Shown here: in pieces, positions 26,308-40,076 of the stretch
Numbering within the stretch: the stretch's first letter is position 1
How the letters are laid out: each line of letters opens with the position of its first letter
Assembly: GCA_022578605.1 (NCBI GenBank)
Contig: MU394127.1
Coordinates: forward strand, 124,001 to 188,000
DNA from: Camillea tinctor
Taxonomy: Eukaryota; Ascomycota; Sordariomycetes; Xylariales; Xylariaceae
Reading direction: 5' to 3'
Length of the DNA stretch: 64,000 nt
Notes under the pieces: model-generated
What the model was told of the DNA's origin: nothing
The model's database searches: none
What the model saw: only the letters and a program-made list of their open reading frames with translations
Translations under genes and position numbers: made by a program

Positions 26308-27689
26308 ATGGCATCTTCAATAAAAATACTATCACTTGGCAAGTTTTCCTTTGCAGCAATATTGTTTCCTCATACTAACGACATTAGATGGAGGTGGTGT
26401 CCGCGGAATATCAAGTCTCCAAATACTTCAGGATCTTATGGAAAGAATTAAGGTGGCGAAAGGTCTTACCGAAGTACCTCGACCATGTGAAATTTTTGAC
26501 ATTATTGGCGGAACTAGTACTGGGGGGTGAGTCATTTTGACCCTATTTTTACTTACATACGCTAACTTGATACGAAGTATTATGGCAATAATGCTAGGAA
26601 GGTTGGGAATGGCCGTGGATGAATGCATCACAGTATATAGACAAGTGGCTAGAAGAGCCTTTACTCCGAAGATACGATTCCCGTTCCCGTGCTCCCCCGG
26701 AGGAGCTTACTCGGCAAAGGCCCTCGAGATGGCAATAAAAGAGGTGATAAAAGCTCAGTGCAAAGAATCTCCATGCAAAGCCAAGAACGAATGTTCACAT
26801 GAAGATATGCCATTTCGGGACAGTACCTGCGTAAAGACGTGTGTTTGAAAATCCTGATATTTCACGCATCTAATAACTGACACATTATAGCATTGTCCTA
26901 GCAATGACCAAGGAGAATGTCGATGCAATGCCTACACTTTTCAGAACATTCGATAACATGTCAAGGTTTCACGATTGCACGATCTGGGAAGTTGCACGGG
27001 CGACATCGGCTGCTACGACATTCTTTAAGTCTGTTAAATGTGGCCGTGATCGCATCGAATTTGTCGATGCTGCTTTTGGGTTTAATAACCCCTGCGAGGT
27101 GCTCATCAAGGAAGCCAGAAAACAATTTCCCCAGGCATCTATAGAGCAGTTCCGTATCCTTAGCATCGGCACCGGTCTTGGTGAAGTTGTAACCATCCAA
27201 GACACCAGGACTTCCATACTAAGGGCACTTAAGTCCATTGCGACTACCTCAAAGAAGGTAGCAGACAGGCTTGATGAAGAGTATGCGGACACGCACAAGT
27301 ACTACCGCCTCAACGTCGACCGTGGGCTTGAAGATGTTACACTTGCAGACTGGGAGAAATCTAGTAAGATATCAGCACACACATTCAACTACCTCCAAGA
27401 AAAAGAAAGGTATATTGCCGAATGTGTGAAAAATGTCTTTGTTGCCAATGATGAAACGGAGTATGTTCCTGGCGAGGAAACCCGTGTGTCTTCGCCTACG
27501 GCTGGGCGGAAATACGGTAGGGACAACCCGAATCTATTCGAACACCAGCTTCTTATACGCCAAAATATGGCCTCGAAAAATGCTGAACAGCATAATAGCA
27601 TAATATTCCTCGGGCCGTGCAGAACAGCTGGAATACATGACAATTCTTGTTCAGAAGAAGGTAGGCAGTGGAATTCCATAAGCGCCTAA
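26308..27689 (+). CDS. Patatin-like phospholipase with two C-terminal N-x-A-x3-A-x-Q-x-N repeats
   Basis: Probable lipid acyl hydrolase. Four exons (26308-26338, 26388-26526, 26578-26838, 26891-27689) give 409 aa. The first intron appears to use a GC donor (GCAAGT) with branch ACTAAC; only this joining yields the patatin entry motif ILSLDGGGVRG. Catalytic elements are the oxyanion loop DGGGVRG (11-17), nucleophile GTSTG (Ser54) and the dyad Asp in FVDAAFGFNNP (Asp203). The last has D-A-A where D-G-A/G is usual. IVLAMTKENVDAMPTLFRTF matches the family core. After about residue 365 the domain ends and two repeats follow: NMASKNAEQHNSI (369-381) and NSCSEEGRQWNSI (395-407). These resemble the motifs in the two following genes. 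Many fungal homologues continue into NB-ARC/TPR; this one stops, so truncation of a longer gene is possible. Confidence 0.85.
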
Positions 27690-28008
27690 AAGAATCATGT
27701 AAACGAAATAAATTGGTACATAGTGTGGTTACATTTCGCGATTGAGTCGAAGAGGAGAATGTTATACAGGAGGTTTATCATTGCAGCCCTAGTAAAAGAA
27801 GTTGTACATAGGAACTATTGGTTACAATATTTTTTAGAGTTCTAAACGAGGCCATCTATTCGTCCAAAAATATATAATCCATCCTATCCAAATGTTTGAA
27901 CCGGCTCTTGACAGAGTGAATGTATCCCTGGTACTCGTGTGTTCGCAGACAGGTTGGAATCAGAAAAGGGGGGAATGTGGAGCAACATGGTCGTGGTTGT
28001 AATAGTGT
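27690..28008. other. Convergent 3' region
   Basis: 319 bp between the convergent 3' ends of the patatin-like gene and the small CaaX protein gene. Nothing else seen. Confidence 0.6.
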
Positions 28009-28433
28009 TTAGAGAATGATGCATGCTGAATTTCGTTGGGTGGCACCTATGGCTCTGTTGTCTCCAACATGCCCCTGAGCTGTTGCAGTATTATATTGCT
28101 TAGCACCACCCTCAGCAACATTGCGTACAACCCTTGCTGTTGTGCCATGATCACCATCGCTGAAAGGTACTTGAGGCGTTTTGGTATATACAAGTGTCGA
28201 ATCTCTCCGATTAACGTCTGGTGATGAGCTATAAACCACTAGCTGAGAATTGCCAGTAGGTTCCCCAGAAATGTTCGGTAAAAGGTTTTGGTGACCAGGT
28301 CTTGGCTCCAAAATCCCACTCCGCGCTTAGGATGCGTGCCTGTTAGCTAGGACTGATGTCTATATTACACGCATCTAATGGCAGGGGGGAATAACTAAAA
28401 AAAAAAATAGTACTTACTTCTCCTTTGCGACAT
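28009..28433 (-). CDS. Small protein with two amyloid-motif-like repeats and C-terminal CaaX box
   Basis: Two exons (28433-28418 and 28325-28009) join in frame to 110 aa. The intron is 92 nt with GTAAGT donor, GCTAAC branch and TAAG acceptor. The first CAG after the branch is too close to it to be used. No known domain is present. Residues 1-70 are polar and probably disordered. Then come two pseudo-repeats: NVAEGGAKQYN (74-84) and NRAIGATQRN (95-104), 21 residues apart. The protein ends in CIIL, a textbook CaaX prenylation box whose Leu favours geranylgeranylation, so it may be membrane-anchored. It is convergent with the patatin-like gene and divergent from the next gene; both carry the same motif. 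No relative is known to me. The splice model, not the coding of the repeats, is the weaker part. Confidence 0.6.
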
Positions 28434-29775
28434 GATGTATATGGCCAGAATGGGTCTGTGCGATAATTTATAGTCCCTAACGGTTTCAAAGTTGTCTATC
28501 ATAAAACAAAGAGGCAAGGGCAACAAGGTTCAGCATGTCATTATATATATGAGTTAGATTGATAAAAGAGCCTTCATAGATTGGACGAGAAATGAGGCTC
28601 AAAATTACATGACAGTGTTCACATTGTTTTGATAATGGAAGTTAAAAAAAAGATAATTTTGCCAGCAGTTATCTTGCCTGCATCAAGCTCGAGGTAGGCA
28701 ACCGAAAATCCGTCAAGAGGGTATCCTGGGAAGAGCCTATAACCTTCAGGGGACCGCGATCTAAGATCAAGTTTCTCATTCATTTGCACTCAGGTTGGGC
28801 GAGCAAATATGCATCTACTAATTATCAAGGCTATTCTACGATATGAGTTACCCAACAGGAAGGGAAATAATTCGTTGCATAGTACCATGTGTTGGCAGCA
28901 CTAACCATAGTTGGCCATAGAGAGTTAATTAACATTGCTACTTGTCTGTATCCTATCTCGAAGGGGCCTTAAGCCTCAAAAATTTTTTACCCTGCTGACG
29001 ACTCTCGGTGAGAAGAACTGTACATAGGTAGGCAGTAATAGCTAGCCACTCGGCGCTTGATACCCGAATAGACTGTAATTTCCCTTGCAAGATAATAGAC
29101 CTGCAGCCTAGTTGAGGCTCTCATCAAAATTATGTGAGCATACGTACACTACAACATGTAGTGCTGTTACAAACACGTAATGTTAGGTATGAATATAACT
29201 GCACATAAGGTATGTATGCTGATATCTGCAGTCATAGTATGTCCTTGAGTGTTAGTATGCGTATGATCCTACAGAAGCAGGCGGAAACCAAAGCCTTGCG
29301 GTATAAAGCACGGTAGTACTCCCTCTAAAAGTGGCATTGTAGTTGTTAAGGACGTACATCCCGCTATCTCCTAGTACAAAGGAGAGAAAATGTATATGGT
29401 TAATTGTACTTGCTGATCTGCTTACACCACAACCCCTGTCTGTACTCGAGGCTTGTATCTCGATACGACCCTAAGTAGGGCTTGAAGCAGCAGCCCTGAT
29501 CCAGGAGTCAGTCATAACCTTGTACAACTTTAATGCTCAATTTTATTCTTACGATGGGCTTGAAACATATCCAACATATCGGTGTTGGGTACCAATCGGT
29601 ATTGAAAGCAACTTTTATTCACAAGTGCTTTCAAAATTAGAGCATAAAACTTTTTTGTTGAGAATAGTTAAAGTGAGTCACTCATGCCAGGACATCCTTA
29701 TGGATGAAAAGTGCTCGCTCAGGTTTCATGCTATTTAACTGCTATTCAAAAACCAATATTTGACTCCTTAACGAT
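28434..29775. promoter_or_regulatory. Divergent intergenic region between two motif-bearing genes
   Basis: About 1.3 kb between two divergent start codons. It is AT-rich, with no coding region seen. It should hold the promoters of both genes and may allow shared control, but no specific site is recognised. Confidence 0.45.
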
Positions 29776-30733
29776 ATGGCTCATCATAATTACGCCACTG
29801 GGGGCGCCTCCCAAAACAACTTTGGTATTCAGATCAATCGCACAAAACATTATAGTTTTAGTCTTGTATCCATGATTGGGACAGGGGGAAATAACGCTTC
29901 ACACATACGACTCTTCGACTTTGCACTGCAAGGTCCTGCCCAAACTCCTAGGGACGGTCATATCAATCGAAGACGACATAGCTGCAAGGCTACAGATGGG
30001 GAGGTAGCAAAAATGGTTGAAATGATAGAGAGCGGGATTGTAACCAGAGACGTCGAGAGGAACGGCCCATGTACCAATACCCAGAGGGGAACTCCCGGCA
30101 TCCTGGATGGGCAAACAGTGGAAAACATAGATATTGCTAAGAGCTGGGTTGAGAAGTACACTTATGTCATTCATAGTCAATATAGAACACCCAGGCAGCT
30201 AAATGATGCAAAAACCAGAATACAGAAGATGACCAAGAAAGAGTTTCCTTGTTTCGGCAACACACTGTCCATCATGTCTCGGTCATCATATGATGAGGAT
30301 GATCTCGCAAGGTCCATGTCAATTCTCTTGTTCGCTCGAGCTGGCCGAGAAAAACTGTACACCAGATCAACCAAACTTTTATCGCTTGCGCTTCTGCTGT
30401 CTGGTTGGGGGTGGGACATCGACATTTACATTGAAAACGACAATAGAGAGATGGTACACCTCAAAACCGGGACTGGCGCTATACGTGTAATCTACACGTA
30501 TCACCAAGGCCCCTAGCAACAGCTTAGGTCGTCACGAAGCTGTTGTTCAAGAGACTAGGACTACAACTACTTGTGATTCCGTTACTTTTATATCGAACAC
30601 TCTCTTTGTTTTCTCACGAGGTACGCATTACCTTGGACATAGTGATCTAGCAGACCCCCCTGACAATACTACTCGCAGCTATTACGAAGATCGGGATGAG
30701 ATGCAGTGGGGCTTCAAAATAACGAACTATTAA
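29776..30733 (+). CDS. Unknown protein with N-terminal N-x-A-x-G-G-A-x-Q-x-N motif
   Basis: Not recognised as any known family. The N-terminus carries NYATGGASQNN (residues 5-15), matching the C-terminal motif NVAEGGAKQYN of the divergent neighbour at every defined position. An unplaced globular-looking region follows, partly hydrophobic near residues 195-215. The first frame closes at 30516 (246 aa). A short intron, 30485-30527 (43 nt, GTGTAA..TTAG), joins in frame to a further 68-codon segment ending at 30733, giving 304 aa. That segment reads like protein, so I prefer the longer model, but the branch site is weak. A frameshift or a genuine stop at 30516 are the alternatives. A receptor-like role is suggested only by motif position; no NACHT, NB-ARC or repeat domain is visible. 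Confidence 0.5.
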
Positions 30734-32199
30734 GCCACTGGTGCTTGAAGAGGAAGAGAGGGGAAATAATGGTACTTACAGATTTGGGCGCATTTGAGGA
30801 AAAAGTGGGATGGGATGGTTGCAACGACGAGGAGAGATAAAACATGTGATGGAATCAAAAGAAAAACTTAATGAATCTAGATAGATGTACCGACTACGTA
30901 TGTATGGGAAATATGTGAGCATTGCTATTGGATGATTGAACGATGGGATAAGGGCGATATGTAGTCACAAGATAAGATATAATGTATAACCAAGCCTAAT
31001 ATTATAATGAAATGCAAGCCACTTACATGGTATACAAATACATCTTGACAAAAGCCTATAACTAGGTTGGTGTTGTTGCGTATTACTGACAAGGAACAGG
31101 CTTGTGATGTCAAGAAAGAAAGGGATAAAAAACACACCCTAGTCAAATATCCAGGGATTCACCACCTCCTCATTCTGAATTCGGGAACCCGAAAGCCCGT
31201 GAAAAAGAGAAAATGTATCAAAACAACAGAAGCTCACCAGAGAACGTAAAAAATGGCTTCAGCATCTTCTCAAGCATAGGCAATGTTGAAGTGCGGACAA
31301 GCACCGCGGAGCCCCCTCCAAGCGGATCCATTAAATTCTAGGAGGGGTTCTTCGATCAGACTCTGCTGATTTGATTGGTCAGATTTTGCCTCAAATTGCC
31401 TTTTCGGGGATTGCTGTGTGCCCCCATCTTTTGTGGGGTAGATATCCTTATGTAACGATAACTTACCGAACCTAGGATAGCGACAGCCGTTCCGTTCGTC
31501 CTATGTAGTGTAGATGTATGTAGTCCGGCATATTGAAACTCAATATGAGCTGAGGTCTCATTCAAGTCTACCACAACTAGGTAGAACGTAGACTTGCAAC
31601 TTACCACATACCAACTCTCTAAACCAAGCAGCATAATAAATCCCATCAACCCTCCCAACCAAGCTATATTCATATACCTATGTTTAGCTCACCTTATGTC
31701 AGTACCTCCCTGGTACCGCTGCCATCGTTCGATATGACCAGTTTCCGTCAACCTTTTCCCGAATGACTCATAGTTCACACATTTGCAAGATATCTAGTTC
31801 ATCTCGAGAGCCCTCGACATTGAAGGCCATAGTCATTTATATACCAAATATCATAGCATTGATGATAAGGATATCGTCGAAGAGGGAAAAAACGATGGGC
31901 TTTTCTGAAATGGACCAGAGAAATCAAACACTCCTAAGTATATACAAAAAAATTGAATCCAAAAATCGCCGTGAAGCTGCTATCCATTCGCAGAAATTTG
32001 AGCACAGGCAATAAATTACCAAGTTCCGCTGACTTTTGTTGTTTTTTGACCGTCTCCTCATGATCCCCCTTTCCCCCTTGCTTTCAGTGCATGTTCCACA
32101 TGATGAACCCATAATAATGTTTTTATTTTCCATGATGCTAGTTTTTAAGACAACCAGGAAATGCTCAATAATGATGCCATCGGCTCCGGGACGCCCTAA
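30734..32199. other. Intergenic, no gene seen
   Basis: AT-rich with short frames only. The right end contains the 3' UTR of ilv2. Confidence 0.55.
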
Positions 32200-34537
32200 T
32201 TAACTATGCAAGCCGCCTGTTCTCTTGTGCATCAACTCTCTCCGCTTTTTGTCCTTAGCCCCATCCCATACCAAGAATTCGTGCAGAGCCGAACCTGCGG
32301 GCACCATCGGCAGGACAGGTACCTTCTTGTCGGTCATTACCTCAAGAAGAGCTGGTCCATCCGCCTCGATAAGCCACTTCAAGGCATCCACAGTCTCTCC
32401 GGGGTTGATCAACCTCCGGTGCTGCACGCCCATAGCATCTGACAGCTTCATGAAGTCGGGATTCTTCTGATGTGTGTGTGCGTATCGGTCCTCGTAGAAG
32501 AGGTTCTGCCATTGGGTCACCATTCCCTGTTCCTCGTTGTTTAGAACGATCACCTTAACACCAATGTTAAATTGAGCAGCGGTAGACAATTCGGTAAGAG
32601 TCATGTTGAAGGAGGCGTCGCCATCGATATCGATGACAAGAGCATCGGGACGAGCAACCTTCGCACCAATAGCGGCAGGAAGGCCGTAACCCATGGTGCC
32701 GAGTCCACCCGAAGTGACCATCGTACGAGGATGTCGCCATCTGAAATGTTGGGCGGTCCACATTTGGTGCTGACCCACTCCGGTAGCAATAATGGTATCT
32801 TGTTTCCGATCCGCTGTGAGATTGCTGAGCTCCTCAATGAGGGCCTGTGGCTTGATCAATCCCGCCCGCTCGGTACGCTCAAAGTCGCTCATGGGCCACT
32901 TTGCTTTCCACGACCTAATCTTATCGAACCACTCCTTTCGGTCTTCCATAGTCGTAGCTCTTACATGTGGGAGAAGCTGCACTAGGTTCTCCGCCACATC
33001 ACCTTCGACGGCTTCAGTTGCCTGTACAACCTTGTTAATGTTCTTAGGCATGATCTCGAAGTGAACAATTCCTCCACGGCCCTCGAGAGCGGCAGCCTTA
33101 GCTGCCGGGGCAAACTTATTTATGTTGAGAGTAACACGATCATCAAAACGACCACCGAGAGCAATGATTAGATCGGCTTCCTGAATAGCCATATTAGCAA
33201 AAGCGGAGCCGTGCATGCCGAGCATGTATAGAGACTTTTCGTCCAACTCGTCAAAAGCGCCGAGACCATGGAGAGTGGTGGTGACAGGTATGGAGGCTTT
33301 ATCAGCAAGCTCCCTGAGGAGCTGGGATCCACCTTCAGAAGAGATCACACCCTGGCCTGCGTAGATGACGGGCCTTTTAGCTATGTTGATCAAGTCAGCC
33401 ACACGGCCAATTGAAGCTTGAAGCTGCTTCTTTGTAGCCTCCATGGCAGCACGCGACGCTGCACTAGGGAGTCCCGGCAAAGCAGACATGGTGGGGATGG
33501 CTTTTCTCAGGACACCAGCTGTGACATCCTTGGGCAGGTCGACCAAAACAGGACCAGGCCGTCCACTAGTCGCAATTTCGAAGGCTTCGTTGATTCTCCG
33601 GGGAAGTTCGGCAATGTTCTTTACCATGACATTCCACTTAGTGCAAGCCCTCGAGATGCCAATGACGTCGGCCTCCTGGAAGGCATCACTACCAATGGCG
33701 CTGGTAGGGACCTGACCACAGAACACTACCATGGGGGTTCCATCAGAAAGGGCATCCTGCATAGGGGTAATAACGTTGGTGGCACCGGGACCTGATGTGA
33801 CCAGGACAACACCAGGCTTGCCAGAAGCCCTCGCGTATCCTTCAGCCATGTGTCCGGCTCCCTGCTCGTGCTTCGGGAGGATGAATTCGAAGTGCTTCGA
33901 GTTGTAGATGGCATCATAAACAGGTAGAATGGCTCCACCAGGGTACCCAACTGTGAGTCACATTAGATTTCGGGGCTACATTGCAAGGCGAGGCTCTCCG
34001 GCAACGTACAGATATGCTTAACGCCTCTCCTCAGCATCATCTCGTGGAAGATCTCGCCACCAGTCTTGCCAATGAACCTGGACAATCTCAGCGTTAATCA
34101 AGGTGTCCCAGGACGCGCTATAGTGCGGAGTAGCACGTACGATTCGTCCATCTCGGGAGCCCGAGGGCTAACCAATGGTTGTACATGGCTCTGATCTTTG
34201 GTCTCGGTAGTGTTGAAAGCAGGAGCAGGAGTATCTCTGGTTTGACTAGATGTAACAAGAAGGCTTTGTGTTAGTGATTAGGTATACAGGAGGAAGAGGA
34301 AGAGAAAGAGGAAGAGAAAGCGGAAGAGAATGAAGAAGCAGGAACCAGAGCAAGTCAAATGTCAAAGAATCAAACATACGCAGCAGCGGAGGTGGCCTTA
34401 TTCCGCACACCAATTGGGGCCTTCTTGGCTACATTTATAGCAGACTTGGACGGTGATACAATAAATGAGCGTTGCTGTTGTCGTGAAACCTGGGACAAAG
34501 CCCTGAGGGCCTTGCCAGTTGATCTGGTTCGAAGCAT
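32200..34537 (-). CDS. ilv2: Acetolactate synthase, catalytic subunit (mitochondrial)
   Basis: Thiamine-diphosphate enzyme making acetolactate/acetohydroxybutyrate, the first common step of valine, leucine and isoleucine synthesis. Four exons (34537-34380, 34245-34141, 34077-34010, 33950-32200) close to 693 aa. The Arg/Ser/Lys-rich N-terminus of about 55 residues is a mitochondrial presequence. The catalytic core begins FIGKTGGEIFHEMM, then FGYPGGAILPVYDAIY and KHEQGAGHMAEGYARASG with the catalytic Glu near 139. The ThDP/Mg motif is seen as DIDGDASFNMTLTEL, followed by NNEEQGMVTQWQ. The C-terminus (EVMTDKKVPVLPMVPAG) is typical. Intron 1 contains a long GA-rich tract on the + strand (34289-34340), pyrimidine-rich in the transcript. 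The regulatory subunit gene is not in the window. Confidence 0.97.
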
Positions 34538-38972
<4,435 letters not shown>

Positions 38973-39082
38973 GTGATTGTTGAACTAACAGTCGGGAATC
39001 GCGGAATGGGTACGAATAGAGTGTGTTCCTAATATGCTTATGCTTGAGTAGAGAGATTTAGATACCTGTCTGTCACTACCTA

Positions 39083-39403
39083 ATCAACATAATCCCCCCA
39101 CCCCCCTATAACACTAACATATCCACAACTAATAATATGTGTTGCCTGTTCCCATCCATCATAAGAGAATCAATTTTCCATAAAGTGTTCCTATTGCCAG
39201 AAAGCCGGCCATGCTAGGAATCTATTCCCCATCTCCTCCTTGTTTTCGTTAATTTATTTATGCTTCTTCTACTATGCTTCCTCAGTCAATGGATGGTTTA
39301 CATGTTGTTATACACAGGAGACCTTACTGGACAAGTGTCACACGTGCAGTTCTTACCGCAGTGTCACGGTCGTCGATCGTGGCCATATATGCCACGCCAC
39401 CAT
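39083..39403. repeat. Direct repeat copy A (degenerate metallothionein locus)
   Basis: Starts with tcaacataat and resembles 44683-44990 in the same orientation. Shared landmarks in order are the acactaacat block, tgtgttgc.tgttc, cataagaga, aaag.gttcctattgc, aaagccgg.catgct, and ttaatttattt.tgcttct. The metallothionein exon end cttac.ggacaag.gtcacacgtgcag follows. The spacing is conserved with small indels. The two copies bracket the 1460-aa ankyrin gene. Confidence 0.8.
39254..39403 (-). pseudogene. Metallothionein pseudogene
   Basis: Broken relative of the intact metallothionein at 44849-44987. The exon-1 end is readable (CGKNCTCDTCP, then GTAAGG donor at 39327), and the exon-2 tail KHK plus stop is at 39254-39265. 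Compared with the intact copy, the start region carries extra bases that shift the frame. Two Cys codons read Tyr (TAT) and His (CAC), and the third Cys codon reads TGA. It cannot encode a working 7-Cys metallothionein. The preserved exon-2 end helps confirm the small second exon of the intact gene. Confidence 0.75.
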
Positions 39404-40076
39404 AGGTTTCATAGCTGTCGGCTACGAGATTCTGATATCCTTTTGCAGGGTAGCCATTACGCTCCGTTGGTCTAGTGGGTTGGTGGTCGCTACCCCCACC
39501 GTCACAATGTTCATGATACTACTCTATACTGCCACTACTTTTGCATTAAAAATATAAAATAACCGCTATTGCCAGAATATCAAGACTTTTAATGGGGCAA
39601 CGTTTTTTAGTAGGGACATCCGTAGCAGGTTATACTTCGTACGAGAACACTGAACCAATTAATCTGATCCACATCATCTTTAGATCAAGCTAGGTAGCTG
39701 AAGAGAGCCAATATTTTTTCACGCCAGCCTGCCGCCCTCATCTGCACATCCATAAAGCTTTCAGCTCATGTCTGTGCAAACACCATGTGTATTATTGATT
39801 TTTGGGCAACGTACCCACCATTAGTAGAGTGGTGGATACCTCATAGCAAGCCTTGAAGAGCCTTGAGCGACTAATTAGTCTACTTTGTAGAATTCATTTA
39901 AAGATCTTTCTAGATATCTAGGTTAGCTCAGGTTATTAGTTCCTCTTGTCATTGATGTCTCTTTAAGAAAAGGCCGTTGTATGTAAACCAACGGCTCCGT
40001 TACCATACTTCCACGTCTATCACTACCCGGCAAACAGGAAACTTATGAATACTTCTTTCGATAGTAGCAAGTGGCT
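39404..40076. other. Intergenic, no gene seen
   Basis: AT-rich. The first ~100 bp retain weak similarity to the upstream side of the intact metallothionein. The rest is presumably the promoter of the large ankyrin gene. Confidence 0.5.
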
